Assembly: GCA_029263175.1 (NCBI GenBank)
Contig: JAJCXZ010000101.1
Coordinates: 34,718-98,717 of the forward strand
Length of the DNA: 64,000 bases
DNA from: Acidimicrobiales bacterium
GTDB lineage: Bacteria > Actinomycetota > Acidimicrobiia > Acidimicrobiales > Aldehydirespiratoraceae
Direction: 5' to 3'
Position numbers and translations under genes: made by a program. Under the pieces are notes generated by a model that had not been told where the DNA came from, ran no database searches, and worked only from the letters and a program-made list of their open reading frames with translations. Positions 17,148 to 26,617 of this stretch are shown here, one piece after another; position 1 is the stretch's first letter; each line of letters opens with the position of its first letter.

Positions 17148-20100
17148 ATGAGGAACGCTTGGTCAGCGACGCTGGCCCTGGGATGCGTAGTTGTCGGAAT
17201 GAGCGCGCTGCTGGGCGAGTCCGCGCTCGGTGCCGCCCGTGGCCTGGCTGCCGTTTTCTTGCTGGCCACCCTCGCTCGCCGCCTGCAAACCGATCACACA
17301 ATTGCCAGGCGTCCGTGGGTTCTGATTCTTATCGGCGGCTCGCTGACGCTCATCTCAGCAATCACTCGACTCATCGACGGGATCCTCTCGGGCGTCGAAG
17401 CCCCCTTCCCGAGCGTCGCTGAGATTCCCGGGCTGATCGGCTACGTATTCATCGTTCTGGCAGCCCGAAGCTTCTGGCACCACCGTGCTGGCCACAGCGA
17501 CATCGAGTCAGCGCTCGACGGATTCCTGGTGGCGGCTGCGGCCGCCGTGGTCGTCTTCACCGCCATCTTGTCGGACTACATCCGCGATAGCTCGATCGAC
17601 ATCTGGGCCCGGACGGGCAACGTCGCCTACACGATTCTCGACCTCGTATTGATCGGCTATGTCGCTCGCCTCGCTGTCGGTCCAGGTGTTCGCAACCGGC
17701 CATGGCGATTCATCGCCGTGGCGACGCTGCTCATCTTGTTGAACGACCTGTGCTTCCTGCTTCAAACCACCGGTTCGACATGGGCCCAGATGGCGGCGCT
17801 CATCGCTTCGCCGAGCGCATACTTCTTTGCAGCAGCTGCAATCCTGCATCCAGAAGCTGCTGCGATGACCTCAGATCCGACGTCGTCGCCTCCCCGTCTC
17901 TCGCGGTCGCGTCTGCTCATGCTCGCGGGAGCGCTCCTCACCCTGCCGTTGGCACTTCTTTCTTCGCTTGTGCGAGGGACAGAGCCCGATCTCCCGGTCC
18001 TGGTAGGTGGAGCCGCTGTTCTCGCGGTTGTCTCGCTGGCCCGAATCAGTCTCCTGTTTCGATCGAACGAGCGAGCGGCCGAGCTCGAAGTTGCGCTCTC
18101 GGAGTCCGGTCGCGGCCTCGTCGATGCCTCGAGCCCCGCTGAACTCGCCGGCGCGATCTCACGAACGATTGCTCTGGTCGCCGGCCACGACACCCTCTTC
18201 GCCGCAATCGTTCGAGGGGGTAGTGGCGAACGCCATCTCGTCGTGAAGAATCGACCCGATCACGACGCCGACCTCGAATCTCTCGCCGCGACTGCAGAAC
18301 CCGATCTCACTTCGCTCCTCGCGGATACCGGTGTCGCCCGAGTCGTCCGGCTGGAGCTCGGCGACGGTGCTGAGTACGGCGAGATTCACCTCGAGGCCAC
18401 GACCGCCGGCGATGCCGCTCACAGCCTCGCTCTGCGGACAATGGCCGCTCAGATCACTCAGGCGCTCATTTCTCTGTCGCTAGCCGAGTCACGGTTCGCC
18501 CGGCGGTCAGAGCAACGTCTTGGAGCGCTCGTCGAGCAGTCATCGGACCTTGTGATCGTCCTGGACGAAAACGGCTCGATGTCGTTCGTCTCGCCGAACG
18601 CAGGCCGCGTGTTGGGCGTCAGCCCGAGTGTGCTCGTCTCCAGTCGTCCGTCGAAACTGATCCACCCCGATGACGCCGAACGGCTGGGCCAGCTCGTCGA
18701 GGACCCGACCAAACCCCACGAGTACCCGCGGGTGGTCGAGGGCCGGCTACGGTCCGCGTCTGGCGAATACCGCTGGTTCGACATCACCGCCCGAGACTTC
18801 CGCGATGATCCCGAGGTGAGTGGAATTGTCGTCACGGCACGAGACGTGACGGACGAACGCGCGGCAAAGATCGGCCTCAAGCGATCAGAACAATGGTTCC
18901 GTGGCCTGGTCCAACACAGCTCCGACGTAATCGCGGTACTGGATGAAGCCGGTGTATTCACCTACGCCAGCCCTGCGGCCGAGGATCTCTTCGGGCTTCG
19001 CCCTGAACACCTCCGCGGTCGCAGCTTCCCCGAGCTCCTCCCCCAGGACGATCTCGATGGGCTCGACACCGTGCGTCGAGCCATCCGATCTCGACCACCG
19101 GGCGCTCGCAATCTTGAACTCACGCTGGAGCGGCCGGACAAGACCCGCCGCACAGCAGAAGTGACGATCACGGATCTACGCGAGGACCCATCCGTGAACG
19201 GTCTCGTCTTGAACATCCGTGACATCACCGACCGCAAGAAGCTCGAGGACGATCTGCGCCACCAGGTCCTCCATGACGACCTCACGGGACTCGGCAGCCG
19301 GGTGCAGTTCTCCAACCAGCTCACCGAAGCACTCGGCCCGAACCGTCGCGCCGGCAGCAAGGTTGCGGCGTTGTTCATCGACATCGACGACTTCAAGAAC
19401 GTGAACGACTCTCTCGGCCATGCCGCCGGCGATCAGCTTCTCGTCGAGATCTCGGCTCGGCTCCAGACCAGGTTGCGCCTCCGTGATCGCGCCGCCCGAT
19501 TCGGCGGCGACGAGTTCGCGGTCGTCCTCAGCGACGTCTACGGCGAGTCCGATGTGATCGGCGTCGCCGATCGAATCGTCGCGGAACTCTCACAGCCCGT
19601 CACCCTTCTCGGACAAGAAGTCCGCATGGGTGTCAGCGTCGGTATCGCGATTGACGAGGACGGCACCCTCTCGGCAGAGGACCTGATCCGATCCGCCGAC
19701 GTGGCCATGTACGAGGCGAAGGAGCAAGGCAAGGGTCGCTGGGCGATGTTCGAGTCGAGCATGGCCGATCAGACGATCGAGCGGTTCGAGATCTCGAACA
19801 CGCTCGGGGCGGCCATCGAGAACGAAGAGCTGATGGTCTACTACCAGCCGATCGTCGACCTCAACGACGGCCACACGGTGGGGGTCGAGGCACTGGTTCG
19901 ATGGAACCATCCGGAGCGGGGCATGATCTCGCCGGGCTCGTTCATCCCGATCGCCGAGAAGAACGGTCTGATCGTCCCGCTTGGCAAGTACGTGCTCGAA
20001 AAGGCCGCTCGCCAGGTAGCCACATGGCGCAAGGATGGCCACGACATCTATGCCAGCATCAATGTGTCGCCCGTCCAGTTGCAACGCGACGGCATCGTCA

Positions 20101-20573
20101 CCGAGATCCTCGACATCGTCGACGACGCCGGACTCGACCGCCACGCCGTTGTTCTCGAACTGACGGAGTCAGCCCTCATCAACGACTTCGAACTGATCGT
20201 GGCTCGGATCGATGCGCTACGCGACGCCGGATTGCGGGTGGCGATCGATGACTTCGGCACCGGCTACGCCACCCTGAAGTACGCCGAGGAGTTCGCGGCC
20301 GACATCCTGAAGGTCGACCAGTCCTTCGTGGCCCGACTCGAGGACCAGGAAGAGTCGACCATCGTCGCAACCGTGCTGTCGATCGCCGAGTCCATGGGTG
20401 CCCAGACGATCGCCGAAGGTATCGAGGTGCCCGACCAGCACCGGCGCCTCCTGGCCATGGGTTGCCAGCTCGGGCAGGGGTACTACTTCACCCGTCCCGC
20501 GCCGGCCCAGGCGATCACCGAAACCCTCTTGCGTGAACTCGACGGCGAATCACTCGTCGGCCACGGCCACTAG
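17148..20573 (+). CDS. Ten-helix membrane sensor with two PAS, GGDEF and EAL domains
   Basis: 1141 aa. About ten membrane helices fill residues 5-305 and do not look like a known MASE or 7TMR sensor to me. A GAF-like linker follows (about 310-450), then PAS 1 (about 455-575), PAS 2 (about 580-700), GGDEF (705-865) and EAL (885-1130). RFGGDEFAVV (near 784) is a full diguanylate cyclase signature and EALVRWNHP (near 913), INVSPVQLQ, ELTESALI, IDDFGTGYAT and LKVDQSF are all intact, so both making and breaking c-di-GMP are possible. The start ATG is 47 bases after the acyltransferase gene; the two are probably co-transcribed and may form a signal and sensor pair. Confidence 0.93.
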   Translation: MRNAWSATLALGCVVVGMSALLGESALGAARGLAAVFLLATLARRLQTDHTIARRPWVLILIGGSLTLISAITRLIDGILSGVEAPFPSVAEIPGLIGYVFIVLAARSFWHHRAGHSDIESALDGFLVAAAAAVVVFTAILSDYIRDSSIDIWARTGNVAYTILDLVLIGYVARLAVGPGVRNRPWRFIAVATLLILLNDLCFLLQTTGSTWAQMAALIASPSAYFFAAAAILHPEAAAMTSDPTSSPPRLSRSRLLMLAGALLTLPLALLSSLVRGTEPDLPVLVGGAAVLAVVSLARISLLFRSNERAAELEVALSESGRGLVDASSPAELAGAISRTIALVAGHDTLFAAIVRGGSGERHLVVKNRPDHDADLESLAATAEPDLTSLLADTGVARVVRLELGDGAEYGEIHLEATTAGDAAHSLALRTMAAQITQALISLSLAESRFARRSEQRLGALVEQSSDLVIVLDENGSMSFVSPNAGRVLGVSPSVLVSSRPSKLIHPDDAERLGQLVEDPTKPHEYPRVVEGRLRSASGEYRWFDITARDFRDDPEVSGIVVTARDVTDERAAKIGLKRSEQWFRGLVQHSSDVIAVLDEAGVFTYASPAAEDLFGLRPEHLRGRSFPELLPQDDLDGLDTVRRAIRSRPPGARNLELTLERPDKTRRTAEVTITDLREDPSVNGLVLNIRDITDRKKLEDDLRHQVLHDDLTGLGSRVQFSNQLTEALGPNRRAGSKVAALFIDIDDFKNVNDSLGHAAGDQLLVEISARLQTRLRLRDRAARFGGDEFAVVLSDVYGESDVIGVADRIVAELSQPVTLLGQEVRMGVSVGIAIDEDGTLSAEDLIRSADVAMYEAKEQGKGRWAMFESSMADQTIERFEISNTLGAAIENEELMVYYQPIVDLNDGHTVGVEALVRWNHPERGMISPGSFIPIAEKNGLIVPLGKYVLEKAARQVATWRKDGHDIYASINVSPVQLQRDGIVTEILDIVDDAGLDRHAVVLELTESALINDFELIVARIDALRDAGLRVAIDDFGTGYATLKYAEEFAADILKVDQSFVARLEDQEESTIVATVLSIAESMGAQTIAEGIEVPDQHRRLLAMGCQLGQGYYFTRPAPAQAITETLLRELDGESLVGHGH

Positions 20574-20588
20574 ACGAGTCGTGCCCTC

Positions 20589-21386
20589 CTAGTCGGGCGG
20601 GTTGGTGTAGGCCGACGTGACCATGAGCCACAGGGAGTAACCGAGGTGGTCCCATGGCTGCATCTCCCCATGGGGACCGGTTGGGATCTCGAACGTGAGC
20701 GTGCCGGTGAACTTCTCCCGAAAACCGAGCCCATCGGCCAAAGCTGCGGCGATCGAGGCAACCACTCGGCGGAGTTCGGCACCCGTCAGGTCGAGATCGT
20801 CACGGAGCTTCCATCCCAGTGCCTCGGTGATCTGGCCGTAGAGGGCGACGAACTCGTCGCTGAGTGCCTCATATGACCGACGCACAGACTCCACCACCGG
20901 TGCAAGCTCCTCGGCCTCGGCCATCGATACCGTGAACGCGCCGGTGATCCCCTGCCAGAGACCCCAGAGATCATCCTCGTCCACGCTGTCCAGATTGGTT
21001 CGGGTACCGACACGGATGGCTTCCTTCATCCCGGCATCACGGCCGGCGTGCGTCGATGTGTCGGCCGCACCGATCACCGCGGAGACGGCTTCGAGGGTGG
21101 CAGCCGTCGATTGCTCGAATTGCCACTCGGCGGCGCGAACCACCAACTCCCGTTGAAAATCGCGCTGACTGTCCCAAATTCGTTCGTGGACGGACCCACG
21201 CGTGACGCGGATGCCTCTCGTTTCCTCGAGGTGATCGAACACTTTCGTGTAGTTGATGTGGTCGACTCCGATGTCGAGGCCTTCCTCCACCAGAACCTCG
21301 AAACCAGCCTGAAGAACCAGTTCTTTCAGCTCAGCACGCTTCCTTCGCCGTGCTGGCGGTCCTACCCGATTCGCACTCTCCACCAT
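20589..21386 (-). CDS. TetR-like transcriptional regulator
   Basis: 265 aa. The N-terminus is basic (ARRRKRAELKELVLQAGFEV) and followed by a helix-turn-helix-like region ending in VTRGSVHERIW, where TetR proteins have their recognition helix. The remaining 200 residues are helical and fit a ligand-binding and dimer domain. It is longer than most TetR proteins (about 200 aa) and the HTH is degenerate, so the family call is moderate. It is divergent from the alpha/beta hydrolase gene with 102 bases between the starts, and may control it. Confidence 0.68.
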   Translation of the reverse strand: MVESANRVGPPARRRKRAELKELVLQAGFEVLVEEGLDIGVDHINYTKVFDHLEETRGIRVTRGSVHERIWDSQRDFQRELVVRAAEWQFEQSTAATLEAVSAVIGAADTSTHAGRDAGMKEAIRVGTRTNLDSVDEDDLWGLWQGITGAFTVSMAEAEELAPVVESVRRSYEALSDEFVALYGQITEALGWKLRDDLDLTGAELRRVVASIAAALADGLGFREKFTGTLTFEIPTGPHGEMQPWDHLGYSLWLMVTSAYTNPPD

Positions 21387-21488
21387 GCGACGACCGTAGT
21401 CGAATGTGACGGAGAGAGCACGAAATGATGCTAAGGGTGATGATGTCGCGCCGCGTAGTCGCCACCGCTTCCGTGAGAGACTGAGCGG

Positions 21489-22283
21489 ATGGGATCATTC
21501 ACCTCCTTCGACGACACCAAAATCCACTTCGACGACACCGGTGGCGATGGTCGAGCCGTGGTGCTCGTCCACGGCATCACCGAAAGTTCGCGGTGCTGGG
21601 GGCCAATCACGGATCGGCTCGGAGACCACCGAGTCGTCACCGTCGATCTACGAGGCCATGGCCGGTCCGAAACGGCGGATCGCTACGACCTCGAGGCAAT
21701 GGCAACCGACGTCGTCATGCTCACCGCCCATCTGCACCTGGACCGCCCACACCTCGTGGGGCACTCCCTCGGGGGCGCGGTGGTCAGTGCCACCGGCGCC
21801 GCCGCTGACGTTGCGTCGGTGATCAACGTGGATCAGTCGCTCGACCTGGCCGGTTTCCAAGCGGGTCTCCTGGAGAACGAGACGATGCTGCGCGACCCAG
21901 CGACCTTTCCGCTCGTGATCAACGCGCTGTTCGACGACATGGCTGGGCCGATGCTTCAGGGAGACGCTCGCGTGCTCGTCGAGACGACGCGGCGGGCCGA
22001 CCAAGACGTCGTCCTCGGTGTGTGGGAGTTGATGTTCTCGATGTCGGCCGACGAGATCGCAGCCGTCGTCGATGCCGCGCTTGCCGGCTACGCCGGTAAC
22101 GACATGCCCTACCTGTCGTTGTTCGGGATCGATCCCGGCGATGGGTATGGCGACTGGCTTGGTCGGTCCATCAGTGCAGCCGTTGTCGAGCTTTGGGACG
22201 ACCACGGGCACTATCCGCATCTGGTCGACCCCGATCGGTTCGTCGATCGGTGTCGTGAGCACTGGGCCGGCGCTTCCGGATAG
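21489..22283 (+). CDS. Alpha/beta hydrolase
   Basis: 264 aa. Classic alpha/beta hydrolase: oxyanion strand VVLVHGITESSRCW, DLRGHGRS, the nucleophile elbow GHSLGGAV with Ser near residue 94, and a late His in DDHGHYPHL. These proteins hydrolyse esters, lactones, epoxides or C-C bonds and the substrate cannot be told here. No signal peptide. It is divergent from the TetR-like gene and followed by a tiny membrane protein gene after 26 bases. Confidence 0.9.
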   Translation: MGSFTSFDDTKIHFDDTGGDGRAVVLVHGITESSRCWGPITDRLGDHRVVTVDLRGHGRSETADRYDLEAMATDVVMLTAHLHLDRPHLVGHSLGGAVVSATGAAADVASVINVDQSLDLAGFQAGLLENETMLRDPATFPLVINALFDDMAGPMLQGDARVLVETTRRADQDVVLGVWELMFSMSADEIAAVVDAALAGYAGNDMPYLSLFGIDPGDGYGDWLGRSISAAVVELWDDHGHYPHLVDPDRFVDRCREHWAGASG

Positions 22284-22309
22284 CGGGCACCGGTAGCCTC
22301 ACCGCCGTG

Positions 22310-22462
22310 ATGGACACCCGCACCCTTCTCATCAACGCTGCCGTCTCGCTGCCTTTCCTGGTCCTCGGCGGCCTCGTGTGGCCCGGTGGAAATGCCGGAT
22401 TCTTTGCCGGTGCGTTCGCGGCATCCCTCGCTCTCACCATCGTGACCCGCCCCCGTAACTAG
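22310..22462 (+). CDS. Small two-helix membrane protein, 50 aa
   Basis: A 50-codon frame from ATG at 22310 (or GTG at 22307) to TAG at 22460-22462, in the 228-base gap between the hydrolase and the enoyl-CoA hydratase. It encodes two hydrophobic stretches, LLINAAVSLPFLVLGGLVW and GNAGFFAGAFAASLALTIV, joined by a short Pro-Gly turn and ending TRPRN, a normal positive-inside end. The codon use (G/C at third positions) matches its neighbours. No homologue is known to me; the case rests on its clean hydrophobic pattern. Confidence 0.5.
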   Translation: MDTRTLLINAAVSLPFLVLGGLVWPGGNAGFFAGAFAASLALTIVTRPRN

Positions 22463-22511
22463 TTCCGCCTGAGATGCACCCCGGCGCGTTTGATCTGCGA
22501 GGCTGATACCC

Positions 22512-23339
22512 GTGGCAAGCATTGGAGTCTCAGTCCAGCCCGCGGTGCTCGACGGCGTCGCGCACGGCACGATCGGCACCCTCACAATCGACAACCCCGA
22601 CCGTCGAAACGCCATGAATTCGGCGATGTATCTCGCCGTGCCAGACGCCATGGGTGCGCTCACCGCCGAAGCCGACCTCCGCTGCATCGTCATCCGCGGC
22701 GCGGGCACCGAGGCGTTCAGCGCCGGTAGCGACATCTCGGAGTTTCCGAACCGTCGTATGGGTCGCACCAGCAACGGCGACTCGAAGGCCGAGAACTACG
22801 ACAACGTGGAGCACAACGCATGGGCGGCAATCGCCGGCGCGAAGGTGCCGGTAATCGCCGCTATCCACGGGCCGTGCCGGGGCGGCGGGATCGCAATTGC
22901 TCTCCATGCCGATCTTCGGATCGCGGCCGACGACGCAACCTTCGCGGTCCCACCGGCCAGCCTTGGGCTCGCCTACCCAATCGAAGCAACCGAACGGCTG
23001 GTGTCACTCGTCGGACCAGCTACCGCAAAGTCCCTGCTGTTCACCGCACAGGTCATCGACGCCAAAACGGCATTGCGTATCGGGCTTGTCCAGGAAGTGC
23101 TGGCCGCATCCTTGCTCGACGAGCACATCGACCGGGTCGCTCATCGAATCGCCCGTCTCGCTCCCCTGTCCGTCAGGGCCGCAAAGGTCCAGGTGGATGC
23201 TGTTTCGGCGGCCGCTGGTACAGCCATCGACCTGACGCATGTAAAGCTCCATGCTCGGGCGTGCTACGACAGCGACGACTTCAAAGAGGGTGTGACCGCC
23301 TTCATGGAGAAGCGACGCCCCCACTTTCGGGGCCGCTGA
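22512..23339 (+). CDS. Enoyl-CoA hydratase/isomerase family protein
   Basis: 275 aa from GTG. Crotonase fold: the two oxyanion-hole stretches are AFSAGSDISEF (near residue 70) and GPCRGGGIAIALHADLRIAA (near 120), and LTIDNPDRRNAMNSAM opens the fold. Where classic hydratases have Glu in the second catalytic position the local sequence is VPPASLGLAYP, so the exact reaction (hydration, isomerisation or other acyl-CoA chemistry) is open. It is 17 bases before another alpha/beta hydrolase gene and likely shares its transcript. Confidence 0.88.
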   Translation: MASIGVSVQPAVLDGVAHGTIGTLTIDNPDRRNAMNSAMYLAVPDAMGALTAEADLRCIVIRGAGTEAFSAGSDISEFPNRRMGRTSNGDSKAENYDNVEHNAWAAIAGAKVPVIAAIHGPCRGGGIAIALHADLRIAADDATFAVPPASLGLAYPIEATERLVSLVGPATAKSLLFTAQVIDAKTALRIGLVQEVLAASLLDEHIDRVAHRIARLAPLSVRAAKVQVDAVSAAAGTAIDLTHVKLHARACYDSDDFKEGVTAFMEKRRPHFRGR

Positions 23340-23356
23340 CCACGAACGGAGGCAGG

Positions 23357-24058
23357 ATGACCGAGCTGCACGTCGCCCACGCCGGGCCCACCGATCCTGA
23401 TCACCCTGTTGTCCTCTGGGTCCACGGCTTGGACAGCGACGGCCACTGCTGGGACCGCCCCATCGCTTTGGTGGCGGCCAGGACCGAATGTGCGAGCGTC
23501 GACCTCCCCGGTCACGGCGAGTCGCCGATTCCCGCCGGCGAGGCGGCGTACGAGCGAGCTGCTGTTCTCGACGACATCGATGCGGTCATCGCCGGCCTCC
23601 GAGCCGACAATGTCGACCGTCTCATCGTGTGGGTCGGCCACAGCCTCGGCGGATACTTGGGGATGGCCCACGTTCTGACCCGTTCCGACCCGGCGAAAGC
23701 CGTCAACGGACTCGTGCTGGTCTCCGCCGGCCCCGGCTTCCGCGACCCCGACGCCATGCAGCGTTGGAATGATCGTGTTCGCAAGAACTCCCCGGCGTAT
23801 TCGGTCAGCCGGGACGCTTCGACAATAGCGTTCCACTCCGACTCGATGGTCATGGACGGGCTCGGCGAGCTCGGCCTGCCGATCTCATTGGTGATCGGTG
23901 ATGGCGATCGGGCGTTCCTGGGCGCCAACGACTACCTCGAGAAGAAGCTTCCCCACGCCACACGTATCACCGTCGAAGGGGCTCGTCACTTCGTGATGAA
24001 GTCGCACCCCGAAGCGGTGGCCGACGGTGTCGAACTCGTGCTCGGGGAGCTCGACTGA
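23357..24058 (+). CDS. Alpha/beta hydrolase
   Basis: 233 aa from ATG at 23357, which has a strong GGAGG-type ribosome-binding site a few bases upstream; the frame is open far upstream but that part overlaps the hydratase gene in another frame. Motifs: VVLWVHGLDSDGHCWD, DLPGHGESP, GHSLGGYLGMAH with the nucleophile Ser, VIGDGDRAFL with the likely acid, and GARHFVMKSHP with the catalytic His. Soluble. It lies 17 bases after the enoyl-CoA hydratase gene, which suggests work on an acyl-CoA-derived compound. Confidence 0.88.
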   Translation: MTELHVAHAGPTDPDHPVVLWVHGLDSDGHCWDRPIALVAARTECASVDLPGHGESPIPAGEAAYERAAVLDDIDAVIAGLRADNVDRLIVWVGHSLGGYLGMAHVLTRSDPAKAVNGLVLVSAGPGFRDPDAMQRWNDRVRKNSPAYSVSRDASTIAFHSDSMVMDGLGELGLPISLVIGDGDRAFLGANDYLEKKLPHATRITVEGARHFVMKSHPEAVADGVELVLGELD

Positions 24059-24064
24059 CCCGGC

Positions 24065-26617
24065 ATGTCGCCCTCCCCTCCCGCCCACGGTCGACTCCCC
24101 GTCGACGAGGTTCTTCCCGAACTGCACGCGGCGCTGAAGCGGCAGCGTCTGGTCATCCTCGAAGCACCACCCGGCACCGGCAAGACGACACGGGTTCCGC
24201 CGTCGCTCGTCGGCCAGCCGTGGATGGCGCACACCAAGGTGATCGTGCTCGAACCACGACGGGTCGCAGCGCGGGCTGCTGCTCGTCGGATGGCATCCGA
24301 GCGGGGCGAGAAGATCGGCCAGTCGATCGGCCTCCGCACCCGATTCGATACTCGTGTGAGCGGCGCAACACAGGTGGAGGTTGTGACCGAGGGTGTGCTC
24401 ACCCGCATGCTTCTCACCGACCCCGCGCTCAGCGGGTACGGCGTGGTGATCTTCGACGAGTTCCACGAGCGGAGCATCCATGCCGACACTGCGCTGGCGT
24501 TTGTCCGCGAAACCATCGATGCGCTGCGCGACGACCTCCGAGTGATCATCATGTCCGCAACCTTCGACGCCGCGTCGATCGCCGCACGGCTTCGCACCGA
24601 CGCAATCGTGACTGCCGACGCGCCGCTGCATCCGGTCGAGCTCCGCTACGAGCCGCCGATGCCAGGCGTCACCGTGGATGAAGCGGTCGTGCCCACGGTC
24701 ATCGAGCTTCTGAAGCGGCCGATCGACGAGACCGGCGACATTCTCGTCTTCATGGCCGGGGCCGGGGCCATCAGTCGAGCGGAACGTGATCTTGCTCGCA
24801 AGGTGAACGAGGACACCGCCCTCACTCCGCTCCACGGCTCGCTCCCGCCCGAGGCCCAGGATCGGGCGCTCCAGCTGGACCCCGAGGGCCGGCGCAAGGT
24901 GATCTTGTCGACACCGATCGCCGAGACCAGCGTCACCATCGATGGCGTACGAACGGTTGTGGACACCGGTCGTCGGCGGCGTCCGGAGATCGACCACGGG
25001 CGGGGCATGAGCGCGCTGCGCACCACCGCAGCAAGCCAAGCAGCCTGTGACCAGCGAACGGGCCGCGCCGGCCGTCAAGGACCAGGCGTCTGCATTCGAC
25101 TCTGGACCGCCGGCGAACACGAGCACCGACCCAGCGACGAACCTCCGGAGATTCTGACCAGCGATCTCACGTCGCTGGGCTTGCAGATCGCCGCCTGGGG
25201 TGCCACTGAGCCCTCGGAGTTGCCGTGGCTCGACTCGCCGCCGACCGTTGCGATGGATGCAGCCCGCTCTGTGCTCACCGATCTCGGTGCCATCGATGAC
25301 GCCGGGCGACTCAGCGAGCACGGCAAGGCGATGCACGAGCTGGGCACCGAGCCCCGTCTCGCTCATCTTCTGCTGCGTTCACAATTCCTGGAGAACGAAG
25401 GTGGTTCCGGGGCGTTGGCCACGGGCTGTGCGGTCGCGGCCGCGCTTGCTGACCGCGATCTCCTTCGGGGCCGATACCGCCCGATCGATCTACGAGCGCG
25501 CGTCGAACACCTCGCCGACCGGCCACGCGGGGGCAACCGGTCCGGTCCGGGAGTCGACGATGCAGCCGTGCATCAGGCTCGAGCGATGGCCAAACGATGG
25601 AGCGATCGGCTCAGCTCCGATCTCTCCTCAGCACCGGGCGAGATCGATCTCGATCTGGTCGGCCTGGTGGCGAGCTTTGCGTTCCCCGAACGTCTTGCCC
25701 AGCGCCGCACCGACGCCGGCAGCTTTCTCCTGGCCAGTGGTGCCGGGGTCTCCACCCCTCCAAACGACGGCCTGGCCCGTGAGCGATGGCTCGCAGTGGC
25801 TGAAACGGAGGGCACGGGCGGTGCAGCCCAGATCAGACTGGCAGCGCCGATCACGATCGAGGAGATCGAGCAGCATCATGGCGATCGGCTCACGGAGACG
25901 GAAACCGGCGGATGGGATCGCCGGACACGCGATGTCGTCTTCGAGAGCCAACACCGCCTCGGCGCGATCATCGTGTCGCGTTCGCCGCTCGGCGATCCCG
26001 ACCGCGGCTCCGTGGTCGAAGCCCTGCTCGCCGGCGTGCAACGCGAGGGCCTCTCGCTCCTCTCCTGGGACACGGCCGATGAGCGCTACCGGAGCCGCCT
26101 GGCGTTCCTGCACTCGATCGACGAAGACGGATGGCCCGCGGTCGACAACGACAGTCTCCTGGGCCAACTCGACACCTGGCTGACGCCGGCTCTCGGCAAC
26201 GCCAAGCGACGCTCCGATGTCGAGAAGATCAAGCCGCGCGAGGCCCTCGCCAATCTGATCGACTGGCGCCAGAGCCGCGACCTCGACCGGCTGGCCCCGA
26301 CTCACATCGATGTCCCTTCCGGATCTCGATTGCCGGTGAACTACGACAGTCAGGGCGGGCCGACACTTCCGGTTCGGCTTCAAGAGGTCTTCGGGCTCGG
26401 TGAGTCCCCCACCGTGGCTGACGGTCGGGTGCCGATCACGCTCGAGCTCTTGTCACCGGCCCACCGGCCGGTCCAGATCACCAGCGACCTCGCCGGATTC
26501 TGGGCCACCAGCTACGCCGAGGTTCGCAAGGAGATGCGTGGCCGATATCCAAAGCATCACTGGCCCGAAGATCCGATGACCGCGACGGCCACGAACCGCA
26601 CGAAACGACGCAGCTAG
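24065..26617 (+). CDS. hrpB: ATP-dependent helicase HrpB
   Basis: 850 aa. DEAH/RHA-type helicase with the full set of motifs: APPGTGKTTR (I, near 35), FDEFHERS (II, here DEFH), MSATF (III), TPIAETSVTIDGV (V) and QRTGRAGRQGPG (VI). The C-terminal third carries the HrpB-specific region, with SGSRLPVNYDSQGGPTLPVR and FWATSYAEVRKEMRGRYPKH. The full-length family size is about 820-850 aa, so the gene is complete. Its cellular substrate is not well known; RNA is likely. The stop overlaps the convergent PLP-fold gene by 4 bases. Confidence 0.95.
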   Translation: MSPSPPAHGRLPVDEVLPELHAALKRQRLVILEAPPGTGKTTRVPPSLVGQPWMAHTKVIVLEPRRVAARAAARRMASERGEKIGQSIGLRTRFDTRVSGATQVEVVTEGVLTRMLLTDPALSGYGVVIFDEFHERSIHADTALAFVRETIDALRDDLRVIIMSATFDAASIAARLRTDAIVTADAPLHPVELRYEPPMPGVTVDEAVVPTVIELLKRPIDETGDILVFMAGAGAISRAERDLARKVNEDTALTPLHGSLPPEAQDRALQLDPEGRRKVILSTPIAETSVTIDGVRTVVDTGRRRRPEIDHGRGMSALRTTAASQAACDQRTGRAGRQGPGVCIRLWTAGEHEHRPSDEPPEILTSDLTSLGLQIAAWGATEPSELPWLDSPPTVAMDAARSVLTDLGAIDDAGRLSEHGKAMHELGTEPRLAHLLLRSQFLENEGGSGALATGCAVAAALADRDLLRGRYRPIDLRARVEHLADRPRGGNRSGPGVDDAAVHQARAMAKRWSDRLSSDLSSAPGEIDLDLVGLVASFAFPERLAQRRTDAGSFLLASGAGVSTPPNDGLARERWLAVAETEGTGGAAQIRLAAPITIEEIEQHHGDRLTETETGGWDRRTRDVVFESQHRLGAIIVSRSPLGDPDRGSVVEALLAGVQREGLSLLSWDTADERYRSRLAFLHSIDEDGWPAVDNDSLLGQLDTWLTPALGNAKRRSDVEKIKPREALANLIDWRQSRDLDRLAPTHIDVPSGSRLPVNYDSQGGPTLPVRLQEVFGLGESPTVADGRVPITLELLSPAHRPVQITSDLAGFWATSYAEVRKEMRGRYPKHHWPEDPMTATATNRTKRRS

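Noticed and set aside
23885..25366. 493-codon open frame on - opposite the alpha/beta hydrolase and hrpB
   Set aside because: HrpB helicase motifs are complete on the + strand; the antisense frame has no motif.
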